64,000 nt of DNA. Origin: CAWDJT01 sp963828705 (lineage in GTDB: Bacteria > Desulfobacterota > Syntrophobacteria > Syntrophobacterales > Syntrophobacteraceae). Made by a program: the position numbers and the translations under genes. How positions within the stretch are numbered: position 1 is the stretch's first letter; each line of letters opens with the position of its first letter. Positions 46,811 to 56,345 of the stretch are shown here, one piece after another. The stretch covers positions 1 through 64,000 of the forward strand of contig CAWHGA010000024.1 in assembly GCA_963828705.1 (NCBI GenBank). Reading direction: 5' to 3'. A model generated the notes under the pieces. The model saw only the letters and a list, made by a program, of their open reading frames with translations, made no database searches and was not told the DNA's origin.

Positions 46811-48298
46811 TCAGTTCCTCACGTTGGAAGACCCATTGTCGGCATCCTCCAGCTTGAGCAGAATGTACCTTGCAAGAAGATTGCCTCCGGCCAGCGAAAA
46901 ATGAACTCCGTCCTTGGTGCGGATCCTGACGCTGGATCCGTTGGATTCTTTCAGATAGTTTGTATAGTTCCTGTTTTCGTCACACAGAGCGTCGAATGTA
47001 TCGATGAAGTGGCAGTTCTCCAGCTTGCCGCACGCGTTTCGTGCCGCCATGTTGGCCAACAGGACACGACTTTGCAACCACCCCTCTCGAACCACCGGCA
47101 CCCCGATCCAGTACACCCGTGCATGGCTAGCGGAGACGATACGCAGAAAGCTCTCGACTCTGTTTTCATAAGCCTGGACCCATTCGGGGGTCCCTACCAG
47201 ACACAGCCTGTTGCCGTCCCGAATATGATTGTTGGCATCGTTGACCCCCATCATGATCAGAATCAGACTGGGAGCCCCCTTCTCGATCAGCATTCGGATA
47301 GTTTTCTCCCAATTGAGTACATTAGGATTGCTGAGGCCGCTCGAAACCTTGGCAAAACAAGAGAATGCAGCCCCGGCCCGGTCCTTCAGGTCTGGCCCCA
47401 GGGACATTGCCAGGCCGTGGGCCAGCGAATCCCCCACCAGAAGCACCGACTGAAACTCAGTGTTTCCGATTGCTTCCCCGTCCAGACTCGAGTTTGAAGC
47501 CCGCCCACCCGCCGGTCGAACTCCTTTGTCATCCCGGACTGCCGCCAGGCTCTTCCCCACCACCGCTGACTCCTTTGCAGCCCTGTGGCCACCAGACGGA
47601 TCCAATTCCCTTCCCGGTTGGACAGCTTCAGTAGATGCAAGCTCATCGACATCTTGCCCCTTGTCTGCCGGACGCCCCTCGGATGAAGCTTCGGAGGCAC
47701 GATCTAACCGAGTTCCCCCTCTAAATCGTGGTTTTTTGCCGGCCCGCGGAGCATCGGCTTCCAGCCGTTGGCTAGCCGAACGAAAGCCGATTCCCGGTCC
47801 GTTCCCGGTCTCTTGTTGGGACTCACTCTCGTTTCTCGGTCCCATTGCCCGCCAGTCTTCGGTCACCCCTTCAGATTCGCGCACCATCCCAGTATTGTCC
47901 GGTGCCGAAGACCCATCCTGCACCTGAGACGATATCTTATTCAAGGAACCGATGGCTTGCCAAGCCCCATACGGCCTGTTTTCCTCCAGGGCGAGACCGT
48001 GTACCGCAGGCCCCTGCCCGGCGACCGACACCGAACGCCCCGAGGTCCCCTGGCACTTGCTCTTGTCCTTATAGGAACCTTCAAACGCAAACCCCATGGC
48101 ACATTCGACCCGATCCAGCCATGAGCCAATCCCTGTTTCCATGTGGACGCGCTTTACTTTCGCCAACCCCCGCAGGACCTCCTCCCGCTCTTCACCTCTG
48201 TTTCCATACCAGGAAAGCACACCGTCGATGTTCAGCAGGCCCACCGACACAAGGGTGAGAAAATAAACGAGCCAGGTGCGAACTACCGCAGTGTTCAT
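46811..48298 (-). CDS. SGNH hydrolase-fold protein 3 (long disordered linker)
   Basis: A 495-residue protein: a membrane anchor (TWLVYFLTLVSVGLLNI), about 250 residues of charged, Ser/Gly-rich sequence with no predicted fold, then an SGNH domain with SVLLVGDSLAHGLAMSLG, KVSSGLSNPNVLNWE, IMMGVNDANN and KDGVHFSLAGG. The linker could let the domain reach through periplasm or peptidoglycan. The ATG at 48298 is chosen over a TTG at 48310. It follows the MBOAT gene by about 75 bases and is presumably in the same operon. Confidence 0.8.
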   Translation of the reverse strand: MNTAVVRTWLVYFLTLVSVGLLNIDGVLSWYGNRGEEREEVLRGLAKVKRVHMETGIGSWLDRVECAMGFAFEGSYKDKSKCQGTSGRSVSVAGQGPAVHGLALEENRPYGAWQAIGSLNKISSQVQDGSSAPDNTGMVRESEGVTEDWRAMGPRNESESQQETGNGPGIGFRSASQRLEADAPRAGKKPRFRGGTRLDRASEASSEGRPADKGQDVDELASTEAVQPGRELDPSGGHRAAKESAVVGKSLAAVRDDKGVRPAGGRASNSSLDGEAIGNTEFQSVLLVGDSLAHGLAMSLGPDLKDRAGAAFSCFAKVSSGLSNPNVLNWEKTIRMLIEKGAPSLILIMMGVNDANNHIRDGNRLCLVGTPEWVQAYENRVESFLRIVSASHARVYWIGVPVVREGWLQSRVLLANMAARNACGKLENCHFIDTFDALCDENRNYTNYLKESNGSSVRIRTKDGVHFSLAGGNLLARYILLKLEDADNGSSNVRN

Positions 48299-48372
48299 CG
48301 AATAATCCAATCAAGTGATCAATCGGCAAACCAGTTGAGGTGAATCCAATCCGTGTAGACTACTCCTCAAGG

Positions 48373-49854
48373 TCAAAACTGGTAGTAAATAAACTGTGGA
48401 ACGCCATCGGGTGCGAGCCTCAGGAGGATGCCGAGCAGCAGACTGAGAAGCACAACCTGAAAAGCAAGCGGCAGACGCTGAAGAAAGCCACTCAGAACCC
48501 TTCTTAATTTCATCCGCGACACTTCATACAGGAGCACGGCTGTGATAATGAACACAACGATCACCAAAACATAATGGGAAAGGCTCTTCCCCACCAGGTC
48601 GAGATCGAAAATCCGCTGGAGTAGTGTGGTCGCCTGGCCAAGACTCTTCGTCCCGAAGAAAACCCACCCGATCGTCACAAAACCGAACGTCGACAGCCAC
48701 GAAAGCGCATCCAGGAGCACCCCCAGGCCCCCAAAGCCTGGGGCGACTGGACCGGGAGCCGCCCCCTCAACTCGAAGCGCGGCTATCTTTCCCCTTACAT
48801 CTGCAAACAGGTGGGTTACCACCAGCCCGACACCATGAAAGCATCCCCAGATTAGAAAATTCCAGTGTGCCCCGTGCCACAAACCACCCAGAGTCATGGT
48901 GATAAAGATGTTCAAATATTTCTGAGCCAGCCCCCGTCGGTTTCCTCCCAGCGGAATATAGAGGTAATCCCTCAGCCACAACGAGAGGGACATATGCCAG
49001 CGATGCCAAAACTCCTTGAGGTTTCTGGCCGAATAGGGATTATTGAAGTTTGGTGGGATCGAATACCCCATCAGTAGGGCAATGCCTGTCACCAGATCCG
49101 TATACCCGGAAAAATCGCACAGAATCTGAATGGAATACCCCACTGCCGCAACGGCTGCGGACAACGATGAATAATCGCCGGGGTTCGCGAAAACAGGCTG
49201 CACCACATGGTCAAAGAGGTAAGAAGACAGCACCAGCTTCTTGGTAAGTCCGGTCAAAATCAGGCTGAATGCCTCGCTGCCTGATTTCCTGTCATGACGC
49301 ATATTGCCGATCTGTGGGATGAAATCCGCGCTGCGCATAATGGGACCGCTCAGGATGGTAGGGAAAAAAGCGTTGAAGATGAAAACATCCAGAGGGTTTT
49401 TCACAACGCCACGGGGATTGCGGAATACATCGATGGTATACGACGATCCCTGGAAGGTGAAAAAGGAAATGCCCACGGGCACGGCAATATCGAAGTCAGG
49501 CAACAGCGCGCGGATCCCTATCTGCGCGAACAGGTGGCTGAGAGACTCATTTAGCAAGTCATAATATTTGAAGAAGACCAATCCACCGATTCCAATCACG
49601 AGATGGACGGCCAGCAGCCCCCTGCGGAGCCATAATGTGCGGGAGAATCCGATCCCCAGCCCCAGGAGCCAAGTCCAGACACTGAAATGAACGAGCATCA
49701 GAAGGAAATATGGGTTCAGGGTTCCGTAGAAAAAATAGCAGGCGCCGAGCAGAAACAATCGATACAGAGTTCTTAATGGACGAAGCAGCCAGTTTAACAG
49801 CATTACCACGAGCAGGAATAAGGCAAAATCAAGACTGATAAGGCCCATGTCCAT
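48373..49854 (-). CDS. MBOAT-family O-acyltransferase (AlgI/PatA-like)
   Basis: A 493-residue polytopic membrane protein. MBOAT hallmarks: PVGISFFTFQGSSYTIDVFR, FFPTILSGPIMR, LCDFSGYTDLVTGIALLMGY, the helix LKEFWHRWHMSLSLWLRDYLYIPLGG with the conserved His, and the catalytic His in GGLWHGAHWNF. It passes acetyl or other acyl groups from cytoplasmic acyl-CoA across the membrane, for use by a partner SGNH protein on alginate, peptidoglycan or another glycan. It is first in an operon with three SGNH proteins, intact throughout. The acceptor glycan is unknown, since no polymer-synthesis genes are adjacent. Confidence 0.93.
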   Translation of the reverse strand: MDMGLISLDFALFLLVVMLLNWLLRPLRTLYRLFLLGACYFFYGTLNPYFLLMLVHFSVWTWLLGLGIGFSRTLWLRRGLLAVHLVIGIGGLVFFKYYDLLNESLSHLFAQIGIRALLPDFDIAVPVGISFFTFQGSSYTIDVFRNPRGVVKNPLDVFIFNAFFPTILSGPIMRSADFIPQIGNMRHDRKSGSEAFSLILTGLTKKLVLSSYLFDHVVQPVFANPGDYSSLSAAVAAVGYSIQILCDFSGYTDLVTGIALLMGYSIPPNFNNPYSARNLKEFWHRWHMSLSLWLRDYLYIPLGGNRRGLAQKYLNIFITMTLGGLWHGAHWNFLIWGCFHGVGLVVTHLFADVRGKIAALRVEGAAPGPVAPGFGGLGVLLDALSWLSTFGFVTIGWVFFGTKSLGQATTLLQRIFDLDLVGKSLSHYVLVIVVFIITAVLLYEVSRMKLRRVLSGFLQRLPLAFQVVLLSLLLGILLRLAPDGVPQFIYYQF

Positions 49855-50387
49855 CCCTGATGGAGGTTTAGCCCCCCATTTCCGTAAAGAAAGACATCCA
49901 GGAACGTGGCCAGCATGTCACAACATCGATCCCAGCTGTCAATGGAAAGGTAACATCTCAATAAGTGTGGGCAGAACAGCCGTCTACTGAGCTTGTGGCT
50001 TCCGGCTCTTTCATGAAAGCCACCAACCCGTCACCCCCGCATGCTTTTAGCGGGGGTCCAGGGGTCTTAAATCCCGCAGTAGGCAGGACTGGATTCCCGC
50101 TAGGAGCATGCGGGAATGACGATCAGTGTTGCGTGCCACCAGTTATTGAGAAGATACATGGAAAGCCTTCAACTGCTTGGCATGACTCTATTACTATACC
50201 GGCGCTCAAGTCAAACAAATGCTCTGTGAGGCGAACATCAAAATTGTGGCAAGGGTGTAGGTGAAACGAAGAACCTGTTTGAAAATGGCTTTGTGTCGCA
50301 GTGTTTGGCCCCGCATCGCGGAATCCGGCCAGGAAAATCTCCTGCCGACATGGTCGGTCATGAAGATCAGGCCGCGAGACGAAGCCA
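49855..50387. other. intergenic region with palindromic repeats
   Basis: 533 bases between the stop of the Mo oxidoreductase (50388) and the start of the MBOAT gene. It holds the REP-like pair below. No small gene is supported. Confidence 0.4.
50030..50120. repeat. REP-like palindromic repeat pair
   Basis: GTCACCCCCGCATGCTTTTA...GCGGGGGTCCAG (50030-50061) and CTGGATTCCCGCTAGGAGCA...TGCGGGAATGAC (50089-50120) are inverted relatives of the units at 14153 and 18871. The GCATG core pairs across the two units. Confidence 0.65.
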
Positions 50388-52454
50388 TTATTGGGCCACC
50401 TTTTCTATGCGGCACATGAAACTCCGATTGGAAGGCGTGCAGGTGATGGCGTTTCTGGTGCCGTCATCGGTCAGATTGTTCAGACTCCAACTGGGGTTCA
50501 ACTCCCCCCAACCCCAGGCAATCCGGATTGAGCCTGGATGCACCGCTTCGCTAATTCTCGCTTTCATGTGAACATGCCCCCGGGGAGTCTCGATTTTCAG
50601 CAACTCGCCGGCCACGATGTCTCTGACGCCGGCATCCAGCGGGTTGACGTCCACATAGCCTTCAGCTTCGCGCTGCAGCAGAGACGGTACGCGATGAAAC
50701 TGGGAGTGGGTGAACCGGTTGGAGCGTGCGCCGCTTATGCCGATCATGGGGAATTCGGTGCTGCGGTCGGCGAAGCTGATCGGGTTTCCCGCCCAACCAT
50801 CCAGGTAAGGCACGGGCGAGTGGGCGTGCTCCCTCAGTCGTTCGGAGAAGATCTCAACCTTGCCGGTCGGGGTGGCAAAACCTCTGGTCCGATACTTCTG
50901 ATACTCGGTCTCCGCGGCAGCAATCCCCGCCGGGTTCTCCCGCAGCTTGGCAACGGTGATACCCGCAGGCTCCAACTGATAGTCAATGGCTTCTTCCACC
51001 GTTTGCCAGGGGAATTCCCGCTCCAGCCCCAACCGTCTGGCTAACTCGAAGGTGATCTTCCAGTCCGGCCAACTGTCCGGCAGCGAATCAATCACCTGGT
51101 TCTGCAGGACGACCAGGTTGTTGCGCAGGGATGCCCGGTTCAGCTGCGTTTTTTCGAAACAGCCTGCGGCTGGCAGCACCACGTTGGCGAATCTCGCCGT
51201 CTGGGTCATAAAGGGGTCGATCACCACCAGGAATTCGAGTTTCTCCAAGGCCTTCCGAACCCTGCCGGAATCGGTCATGGTGACTGCGGGATTGCCCGAC
51301 TGGACGACCAGCATGCGGATGGGATAGGGCACCTCGTCAAGGATGGCGTCGACCACACAGGACTGGCTGTGCAGCCCCCAGGTCGGGTGGAAGGTGTTGA
51401 AAAGAGGGTAATCCTTGGTTACCGGTGGCACGTCCTGGGGCAGTCGTTCCCTGAGCTGGATGTTGCGCGTCGGGACCGCCTGGGGAATGAGGTCTCCACC
51501 CGGCTGATCGAGATTGCCGGTCAGGGCTCTGAGCATGCAGACAGCCCGGGTGTCCTGAAAGACGTTCAGCTGCATGTCCAGACCGTTGCCGTCGATGATG
51601 CAGGCCGGTCTGGTGGTGGCATAAAGTCGGGCGGCCTGCCTGATGTCTTCGGGATCAAGCCAGACATCCCCCGCGATCTTGTCCGCCGCGAAAGCCGCGG
51701 CCGCAGCTTGCAGCTCGGCAAAGCCCACGGTCCAATCCCGAACGAAATCGGCATCGTAAAGGCCGGCTGAGATGATCTCGTGGATCATGGCCATGGCCAG
51801 CAGCCCGTCGTGGCCCGGTTTGATCTGCATCCAGAGATCGGCCATCGCGGCCAATCTGGTTCGTATGGGATCGACCACGATCAGTTTGGCGCCCTGTTGC
51901 CTGGCATAAAGGATGGCGTCGGACACCGGCGGGTTAGTGTTCAGATCGTTTTTCCCCCATACCAGGATGCAACGGGAGTTCTTCGCCTGGGGCACAGTCA
52001 TGCCCCCATAGGTGTAGGCATGGGCCATTTCTCGCGCCACATGGCAAACGGAGCCATTACCGATGGTGTTGGGTGAACCAAAGGCGTTCATCAGCCGGTT
52101 GGCGTAGTCCCAAGGAGCACCCCAATCCGCCGCCATGCCCCGCAGCCAGCAGACGGAATGAGCGCCGTGCTTTGCCTTGAAATGCCCGAACCTTTCGGCC
52201 ACAGTCTCCAGCGCCTCTTCCCAGGATGTCTCCCTAAAATCATGTCCTGTGCCCGTTTTTTCCCTCACCAGCGGCTTTTGTAACCGGGCTGGGGAGTAGA
52301 CGATATCAGCCGCAGCCTTAAGCTTCGGGCAGGGCCATCTTTGCTCCGGGGGCAGAAAGGATTTTCTTTCCGCTGCTACCAACCGATTGCCCTCGATTTC
52401 AACTTCAACGGGGCAACACGACGAACACAGGCGGCAAACCGTCTGTTTTTTCAT
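50388..52454 (-). CDS. molybdopterin oxidoreductase (DMSO reductase family)
   Basis: A 688-residue Mo/W-bisMGD enzyme. The N-terminus binds a 4Fe-4S cluster (CRLCSSCCPVEVEIEGN then CPKLKAA). The cofactor domains show GNGSVCHVAREMAHAYTYG, where the Cys is the likely metal ligand, VWGKNDLNTNPP, VVDPIRTRLA and IDGNGLDMQLNV. The C-terminal domain has GISGARSNRFTHSQFHRVPSL. There is no Tat signal, so it is cytoplasmic, nearer the acetylene-hydratase and dehydrogenase-like branch than exported reductases. The substrate is unknown. No electron-transfer subunit is adjacent; the next gene in the same direction upstream is a methyltransferase 49 bases away. Confidence 0.85.
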   Translation of the reverse strand: MKKQTVCRLCSSCCPVEVEIEGNRLVAAERKSFLPPEQRWPCPKLKAAADIVYSPARLQKPLVREKTGTGHDFRETSWEEALETVAERFGHFKAKHGAHSVCWLRGMAADWGAPWDYANRLMNAFGSPNTIGNGSVCHVAREMAHAYTYGGMTVPQAKNSRCILVWGKNDLNTNPPVSDAILYARQQGAKLIVVDPIRTRLAAMADLWMQIKPGHDGLLAMAMIHEIISAGLYDADFVRDWTVGFAELQAAAAAFAADKIAGDVWLDPEDIRQAARLYATTRPACIIDGNGLDMQLNVFQDTRAVCMLRALTGNLDQPGGDLIPQAVPTRNIQLRERLPQDVPPVTKDYPLFNTFHPTWGLHSQSCVVDAILDEVPYPIRMLVVQSGNPAVTMTDSGRVRKALEKLEFLVVIDPFMTQTARFANVVLPAAGCFEKTQLNRASLRNNLVVLQNQVIDSLPDSWPDWKITFELARRLGLEREFPWQTVEEAIDYQLEPAGITVAKLRENPAGIAAAETEYQKYRTRGFATPTGKVEIFSERLREHAHSPVPYLDGWAGNPISFADRSTEFPMIGISGARSNRFTHSQFHRVPSLLQREAEGYVDVNPLDAGVRDIVAGELLKIETPRGHVHMKARISEAVHPGSIRIAWGWGELNPSWSLNNLTDDGTRNAITCTPSNRSFMCRIEKVAQ

Positions 52455-52503
52455 GGGGATTCCCTCATTAAGAGCTTGCGATTCAGAAGGGCTTGTTCGT
52501 CCC

Positions 52504-53442
52504 TCACCTGTCGGCCTTGACGAAGCAGCTCCGGATCAGTTCGAAGTGATTGGCGTGGGTTCGGATCTTCCACCAGACGTGGCCCCGCCGCGCGATGCGC
52601 CAAGCGGGCAGCAGTTGCCGATGTTCACCCTGGAGGAGGGCAATGATGTTGTCAAGCCCCCGGCCGGAATAGGGCCCGTTATCCTTGCCGCCCAGCCAAT
52701 CCTCCTCCCTGGCTGCCTCTGCAGACCAGGAGAAAGGATCGGAAAAAAGAAACTGGGCCTCATTTGCCCGAGCTACGCGGTTGACTTCCTGAAGATGTTT
52801 CAGGGGTAACGGTACCTTGTCGATTAGGTTGAGCGAGGCCAGGGCAGAGAAGGTGTTTGACCGGAAGGGTAAAGCCAGGGCGTCCCCGACGATGAATTCG
52901 ACCTTACCGGTATCCCAGGCCTCCGGAAGAACGACCGTTTCCTCCCGGGAAAGAAGGCCTTCCTGCCGAAGCACCACTTTTTTGCGGCCATGGACCATCA
53001 GCTCTCTTGCCGACCGGATGAAAGATGCGGAATTGTCGATGCCCACGACCAAATCGCTGCTGCGAGTCATTTCAAAGGCGAAGCGCCCGACAGCCGAGCC
53101 GATGTCCAGGACCACTCCAAAGCCGCCATCCATCAGACCGGCCCATTCACTGTAAGCTGAAGAGGCCTCCCGGTCTCCCAGAATATCCCCATAGTGGCTC
53201 CACAGGTAGGAAGACAGAGCCTGGGCGGTTTCATACTTGGAGCCGGATACCTCCTCTCTGTGCCCAGGAGGATTCAAAAAGGCCATTCCCTCCTGAATCG
53301 GGTAGACAGCACCGCAGTGTGAGCATCTCAAGACTCCTTCAATAATATCGGCTGATTGCTCATGGCTGATGCTTGCCCTCAAAGCGATTTCCTCCGGCAG
53401 GCAGCCTGGACAAACAAGCAACTCGAGAAGCGATTTCTTCAT
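52504..53442 (-). CDS. Trm112-type zinc ribbon fused to a SAM methyltransferase
   Basis: A 312-residue protein. Residues 1-55 form a zinc ribbon (LLELLVCPGC and RCSHCGAVYPIQEGMAFL), as in Trm112. Residues 100-300 are a class I methyltransferase with SAM motif I VVLDIGSAVGRFAFEM, VVGIDNSASFI, and a motif near VEFIVGDALALPFRSN. It precedes the molybdopterin oxidoreductase gene on the same strand and is probably co-transcribed with it. The methyl acceptor is unknown; a small molecule handled by the Mo enzyme is one possibility. Confidence 0.75.
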   Translation of the reverse strand: MKKSLLELLVCPGCLPEEIALRASISHEQSADIIEGVLRCSHCGAVYPIQEGMAFLNPPGHREEVSGSKYETAQALSSYLWSHYGDILGDREASSAYSEWAGLMDGGFGVVLDIGSAVGRFAFEMTRSSDLVVGIDNSASFIRSARELMVHGRKKVVLRQEGLLSREETVVLPEAWDTGKVEFIVGDALALPFRSNTFSALASLNLIDKVPLPLKHLQEVNRVARANEAQFLFSDPFSWSAEAAREEDWLGGKDNGPYSGRGLDNIIALLQGEHRQLLPAWRIARRGHVWWKIRTHANHFELIRSCFVKADR

Positions 53443-53601
53443 GTTAAACTCCTTGACAAAATCCGACTGGCCGACAAGAAACTGCTTTCGGAATAGGCTG
53501 CTGAGCGGCTGATTTTGGAGGAGGTACCATAGAAAAATGTAAAGCAGGTGTCAAGAGGGTGGCTTTCTTTCGGATATCTTGGGGGTTTGAAGGGTGAACG
53601 A

Positions 53602-54973
53602 ATGGAAACAGCAGATAAAAAAAAGGCGTACGATGTGACGATTGCTGGACTGGGGCCGGCAGGCCTGTCCGCACTCGTGTATTTGCTCGAAGCGCACCTG
53701 AATGTCATGGCCGTCGGTCCTGAAATTGGAGGTCAAAGTAACAACACTCCCGAGATCACCAATTGGCCGTTTATTCCGGCCATATCGGGTGAAGCATTCC
53801 AAGAGGGGATGCTGGCGTTCTTTGAGAACCTGGAAAATAAATTCCCTGAATACCTCACCAGACTGAAAGGTTCTGTCATCTCCACGGAGGAAGCGGCAGG
53901 TAACATGTACAAAGTTACGGCGCAGACTGTTGACGGGGTCATGGTGTTTTTCACCAAGGCGCTTATCGTTGCAACAGGAGCGACGCGGAAAAATCTCTCC
54001 GTCCCGGGCGCGGAGGAATTGAAAGGCAAGGGTATCGCGTTTTGTGGAACGTGCGATGCTCCATTTTTTAAAGATGACCTGGTTGCAGTGATTGGCGGCG
54101 GGAATACGGCACTGGAAAATATCCTTACGCTCACTAAGTACGCCAAGGAAGTGATCGCAGTGATCGTAACCGATGATTTTACCGGCAACCCGGATCTCAG
54201 ACAGCGCGTCACGAAGCTTTCCAATGTCAAAGTCATCAGAAATACAGAGGTACTCGAAGTCATCGGTAGCGCGATGGTGACCGGAATCAGACTCAGGGAC
54301 CTGCACACTGGCAATGAATGGGAACAACCCGTTGCCGGCGTATTCCCGAGCATCGGCGCCACGGTCAACTCCCAGCCATTCTCTGATCTTGTTGAAACCA
54401 ATAGGGGCGGTGAAATTACCGTGGGACTGCTCGGTGAAACATCCGCTCACGGTGTCTGGGCAATCGGAGACGTTACCAACGTTCCGTTCAAGCAGATCGG
54501 CATTGCTACCGGGCAAGGGATAGCAGCAGCGCTGAGCGCCATCGGATATGTTGAATCACTACCTTCAACGAGTCCGTGTGAGGAATGTGCAGAGGGAAGT
54601 CCAAGTTTCAAAGAAAAAATCCTGACAAAACAAAAAAAGGAGGAAGAATTCACCTATCCGGATGTGACAGATGAGCAGTTCTTTGCGGAAATACTCACAC
54701 GGACCGGCGACACGCTTCTCATGGTCAGGATCGAAGGATGCGACGACTGCAAGGCCGCCCGACCATACTTTTCTAAGGCGCAGAAACTCTTTCCTTCAGT
54801 GAAATTCATTACCATCGAGTGGGAGAAAAATCCCGGAGTCATGACCTGGCTCAATGAACGCGAGAAAATCCGAGCTGCGCCGACGTTTGTGAAGACTACA
54901 CTCCGGCATGGAAATTGACCGGAGAGTGGATATGCAGCGACCCAAAGAAATGATCGAAGCGCTCACGCTCTAG
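53602..54973 (+). pseudogene. thioredoxin reductase fused to a thioredoxin-like domain, frameshifted at the end
   Basis: Residues 8-330 are a thioredoxin-reductase-type flavoprotein: FAD motif IAGLGPAGLSALVYLL, redox CGTC (FCGTCDAPFF), NAD(P)H motif VIGGGNTALEN and AIGDVTNVPFKQ. A linker with a second pair (CEEC) leads to a thioredoxin-like domain with redox CDDC (EGCDDCKAARPYF) and the cis-Pro APTFVK. The frame stops at 54918, but one base on it continues LHSGMEIDRRVDMQRPKEMI to a TAG at 54973, completing the fold. The protein would pass electrons from NAD(P)H to its own thioredoxin. Base composition is AT-richer than its neighbours, suggesting transfer. It is divergent from the methyltransferase/Mo enzyme pair. 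Confidence 0.85.
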
Positions 54974-55341
54974 TTGATCTCGAGGCGATCTCAGGATCTC
55001 CCGGCAACGGGTCAGCAATGCCCTCAAAGCTCGCCCTTGCCGCCGTGAGCAATCCATCGGCGCCCAGGTCCTTGTGCACTCAGACCTTGGCTGCTTCAAG
55101 CGGGAGTCCACGGGAATGCTCTATCGGGAGGGGTTCACATCTTGGTTGGAGAGTGGCCACAACCGAAAGGCGATTGGTCGTCGCCATCGGAAGGAGGGCT
55201 TTCCTGCCTGCCGATCGCATGGTGGGATGGAACCCCGCCAGCGGTGGTGATGATGAAACTGAGGTCCGGTCTTCGTTTTACTCGCGGAAGTGGATATTCA
55301 TTAGGGTCACAAGGAAAAGTGCGAACGAAAGGAGTGCATAA
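54974..55341. other. intergenic, no gene seen
   Basis: 368 bases without a supported gene. It ends in AAAGGAGTG, a strong ribosome-binding site for the remnant that follows. Confidence 0.4.
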
Positions 55342-55647
55342 ATGTCGGTCGACTGGGGCCAAAACGGTCCAGTGGTCATAGGGGGAGTTGGCGGCAGCGG
55401 AACCAGGGTGGTGGCAGCGATACTCAGCACCCTGGGATTCCACCTTGGTAATGACTTGAATGAGTCCATGGACAATCTCTGGACCACACTTTTGTTCAAG
55501 CGCCCGAGATAGTACTACCGGAACCGAAACAACCAACATGCCATTCGCATTGGCCTTGGCCTGCTCTCGAAACTGATGGTTAGAAAGGGCATTCTCTGTT
55601 ACCGGAGATTGCGCTTCCTCATTGTTCAGTCTTTGACCGGCCCTTAA
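55342..55647 (+). pseudogene. N-terminal remnant of a sulfotransferase-like gene with nonsense codon
   Basis: The frame reads GPVVIGGVGGSGTRVVAAIL, then LGFHLGNDLNESMDNLW and LLFKRP, the P-loop-like PAPS-binding start of sulfotransferase-family proteins. A TAG at 55510-55512 follows, then in the same frame YYRNRNNQHAIRIGLGLLSK to a TAA at 55645-55647. TAG replacing TGG (KRPRWYYR) is the simplest account. The remaining two thirds of a sulfotransferase are missing, so it is a truncated and stopped remnant with an intact ribosome-binding site. Confidence 0.5.
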
Positions 55648-56345
55648 GGCACATCACCCTCTTCCCAGGCCAGTTCAGCTAAACCAGGAAGCTGCAGAAG
55701 CCGGTTGGCGATCTGCCCCCAGGGTTGGTGCTCCTTGCTGTGCAGGCGCAGGCGGTACTTCACCTGTTGCTCGGGGATACAGTGCAGGTAATTGACGAAC
55801 TGGATTTTTATCCCGGGATAAAGCCGCAAGGTTTCCTTAACATCATCCAGCGGCCTTTCCAGCCCTTGGAAGGTCAGGCTCAAAACGGTGTATATGTCCC
55901 TCGAGAAGTGGTCCTTAAGATATCGCAGGTTGTAGAGGATGAGGAGGCTGACCGCGGCGGTTATGGCCGCCGGCCACATGAAGCCAGCCCCCACCGATAG
56001 GCCCAGGCCGGTGACCAGCCACAGGCTGGCGGCTGTGGTGAGTCCTCGTACCGAACCCTTGCCCTTGATGATGGCCCCTGCACCGAGAAAACCCATGCTG
56101 GCAATGGCATACGAAGCGATGCGGCCAGGGTCGAGGCGAACCACGGCGTTGCTATCGAGGTGGCGAAAGATTCGCTCCATGTCCAGCGATAGCATCATCA
56201 TTAAGCAGGCGCCGATGCTCACCAGAATGTTGGTGCGAAATCCAGCCGCCTGCCCATGAGACTCCCGTTCAAAGCCGATCGCTCCGCCGACCACGGCAGC
56301 CACTATGATTTTCCCCAATGCCATACCAATCTCATGCCAACTCAA
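55644..56345 (-). CDS. mgtC: MgtC/SapB-family membrane protein
   Basis: A protein of about 233 residues. The N-terminal half is the MgtC membrane domain with IVAAVVGGAIGFERESHGQAAGFRTNILVSIGACL and SMGFLGAGAIIKGKGSVRGLTTAASLWLV; the Cys and Asp-type polar residues of the family are in place. The C-terminal half is a soluble ACT-like domain. MgtC proteins affect Mg2+ homeostasis and ATP synthase activity in pathogens; in free-living bacteria the role is unclear. The likely start is the TTG at 56345, overlapping the stop of the upstream gene by four bases with AGAGGAG upstream; an ATG at 56324 is the alternative. Confidence 0.85.
   Translation of the reverse strand: MSWHEIGMALGKIIVAAVVGGAIGFERESHGQAAGFRTNILVSIGACLMMMLSLDMERIFRHLDSNAVVRLDPGRIASYAIASMGFLGAGAIIKGKGSVRGLTTAASLWLVTGLGLSVGAGFMWPAAITAAVSLLILYNLRYLKDHFSRDIYTVLSLTFQGLERPLDDVKETLRLYPGIKIQFVNYLHCIPEQQVKYRLRLHSKEHQPWGQIANRLLQLPGLAELAWEEGDVP

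Noticed and set aside
50388..52454. Selenocysteine-containing Mo enzyme
   Set aside because: The ligand position is an ordinary Cys codon in NGSVCH, and the frame has no internal TGA.
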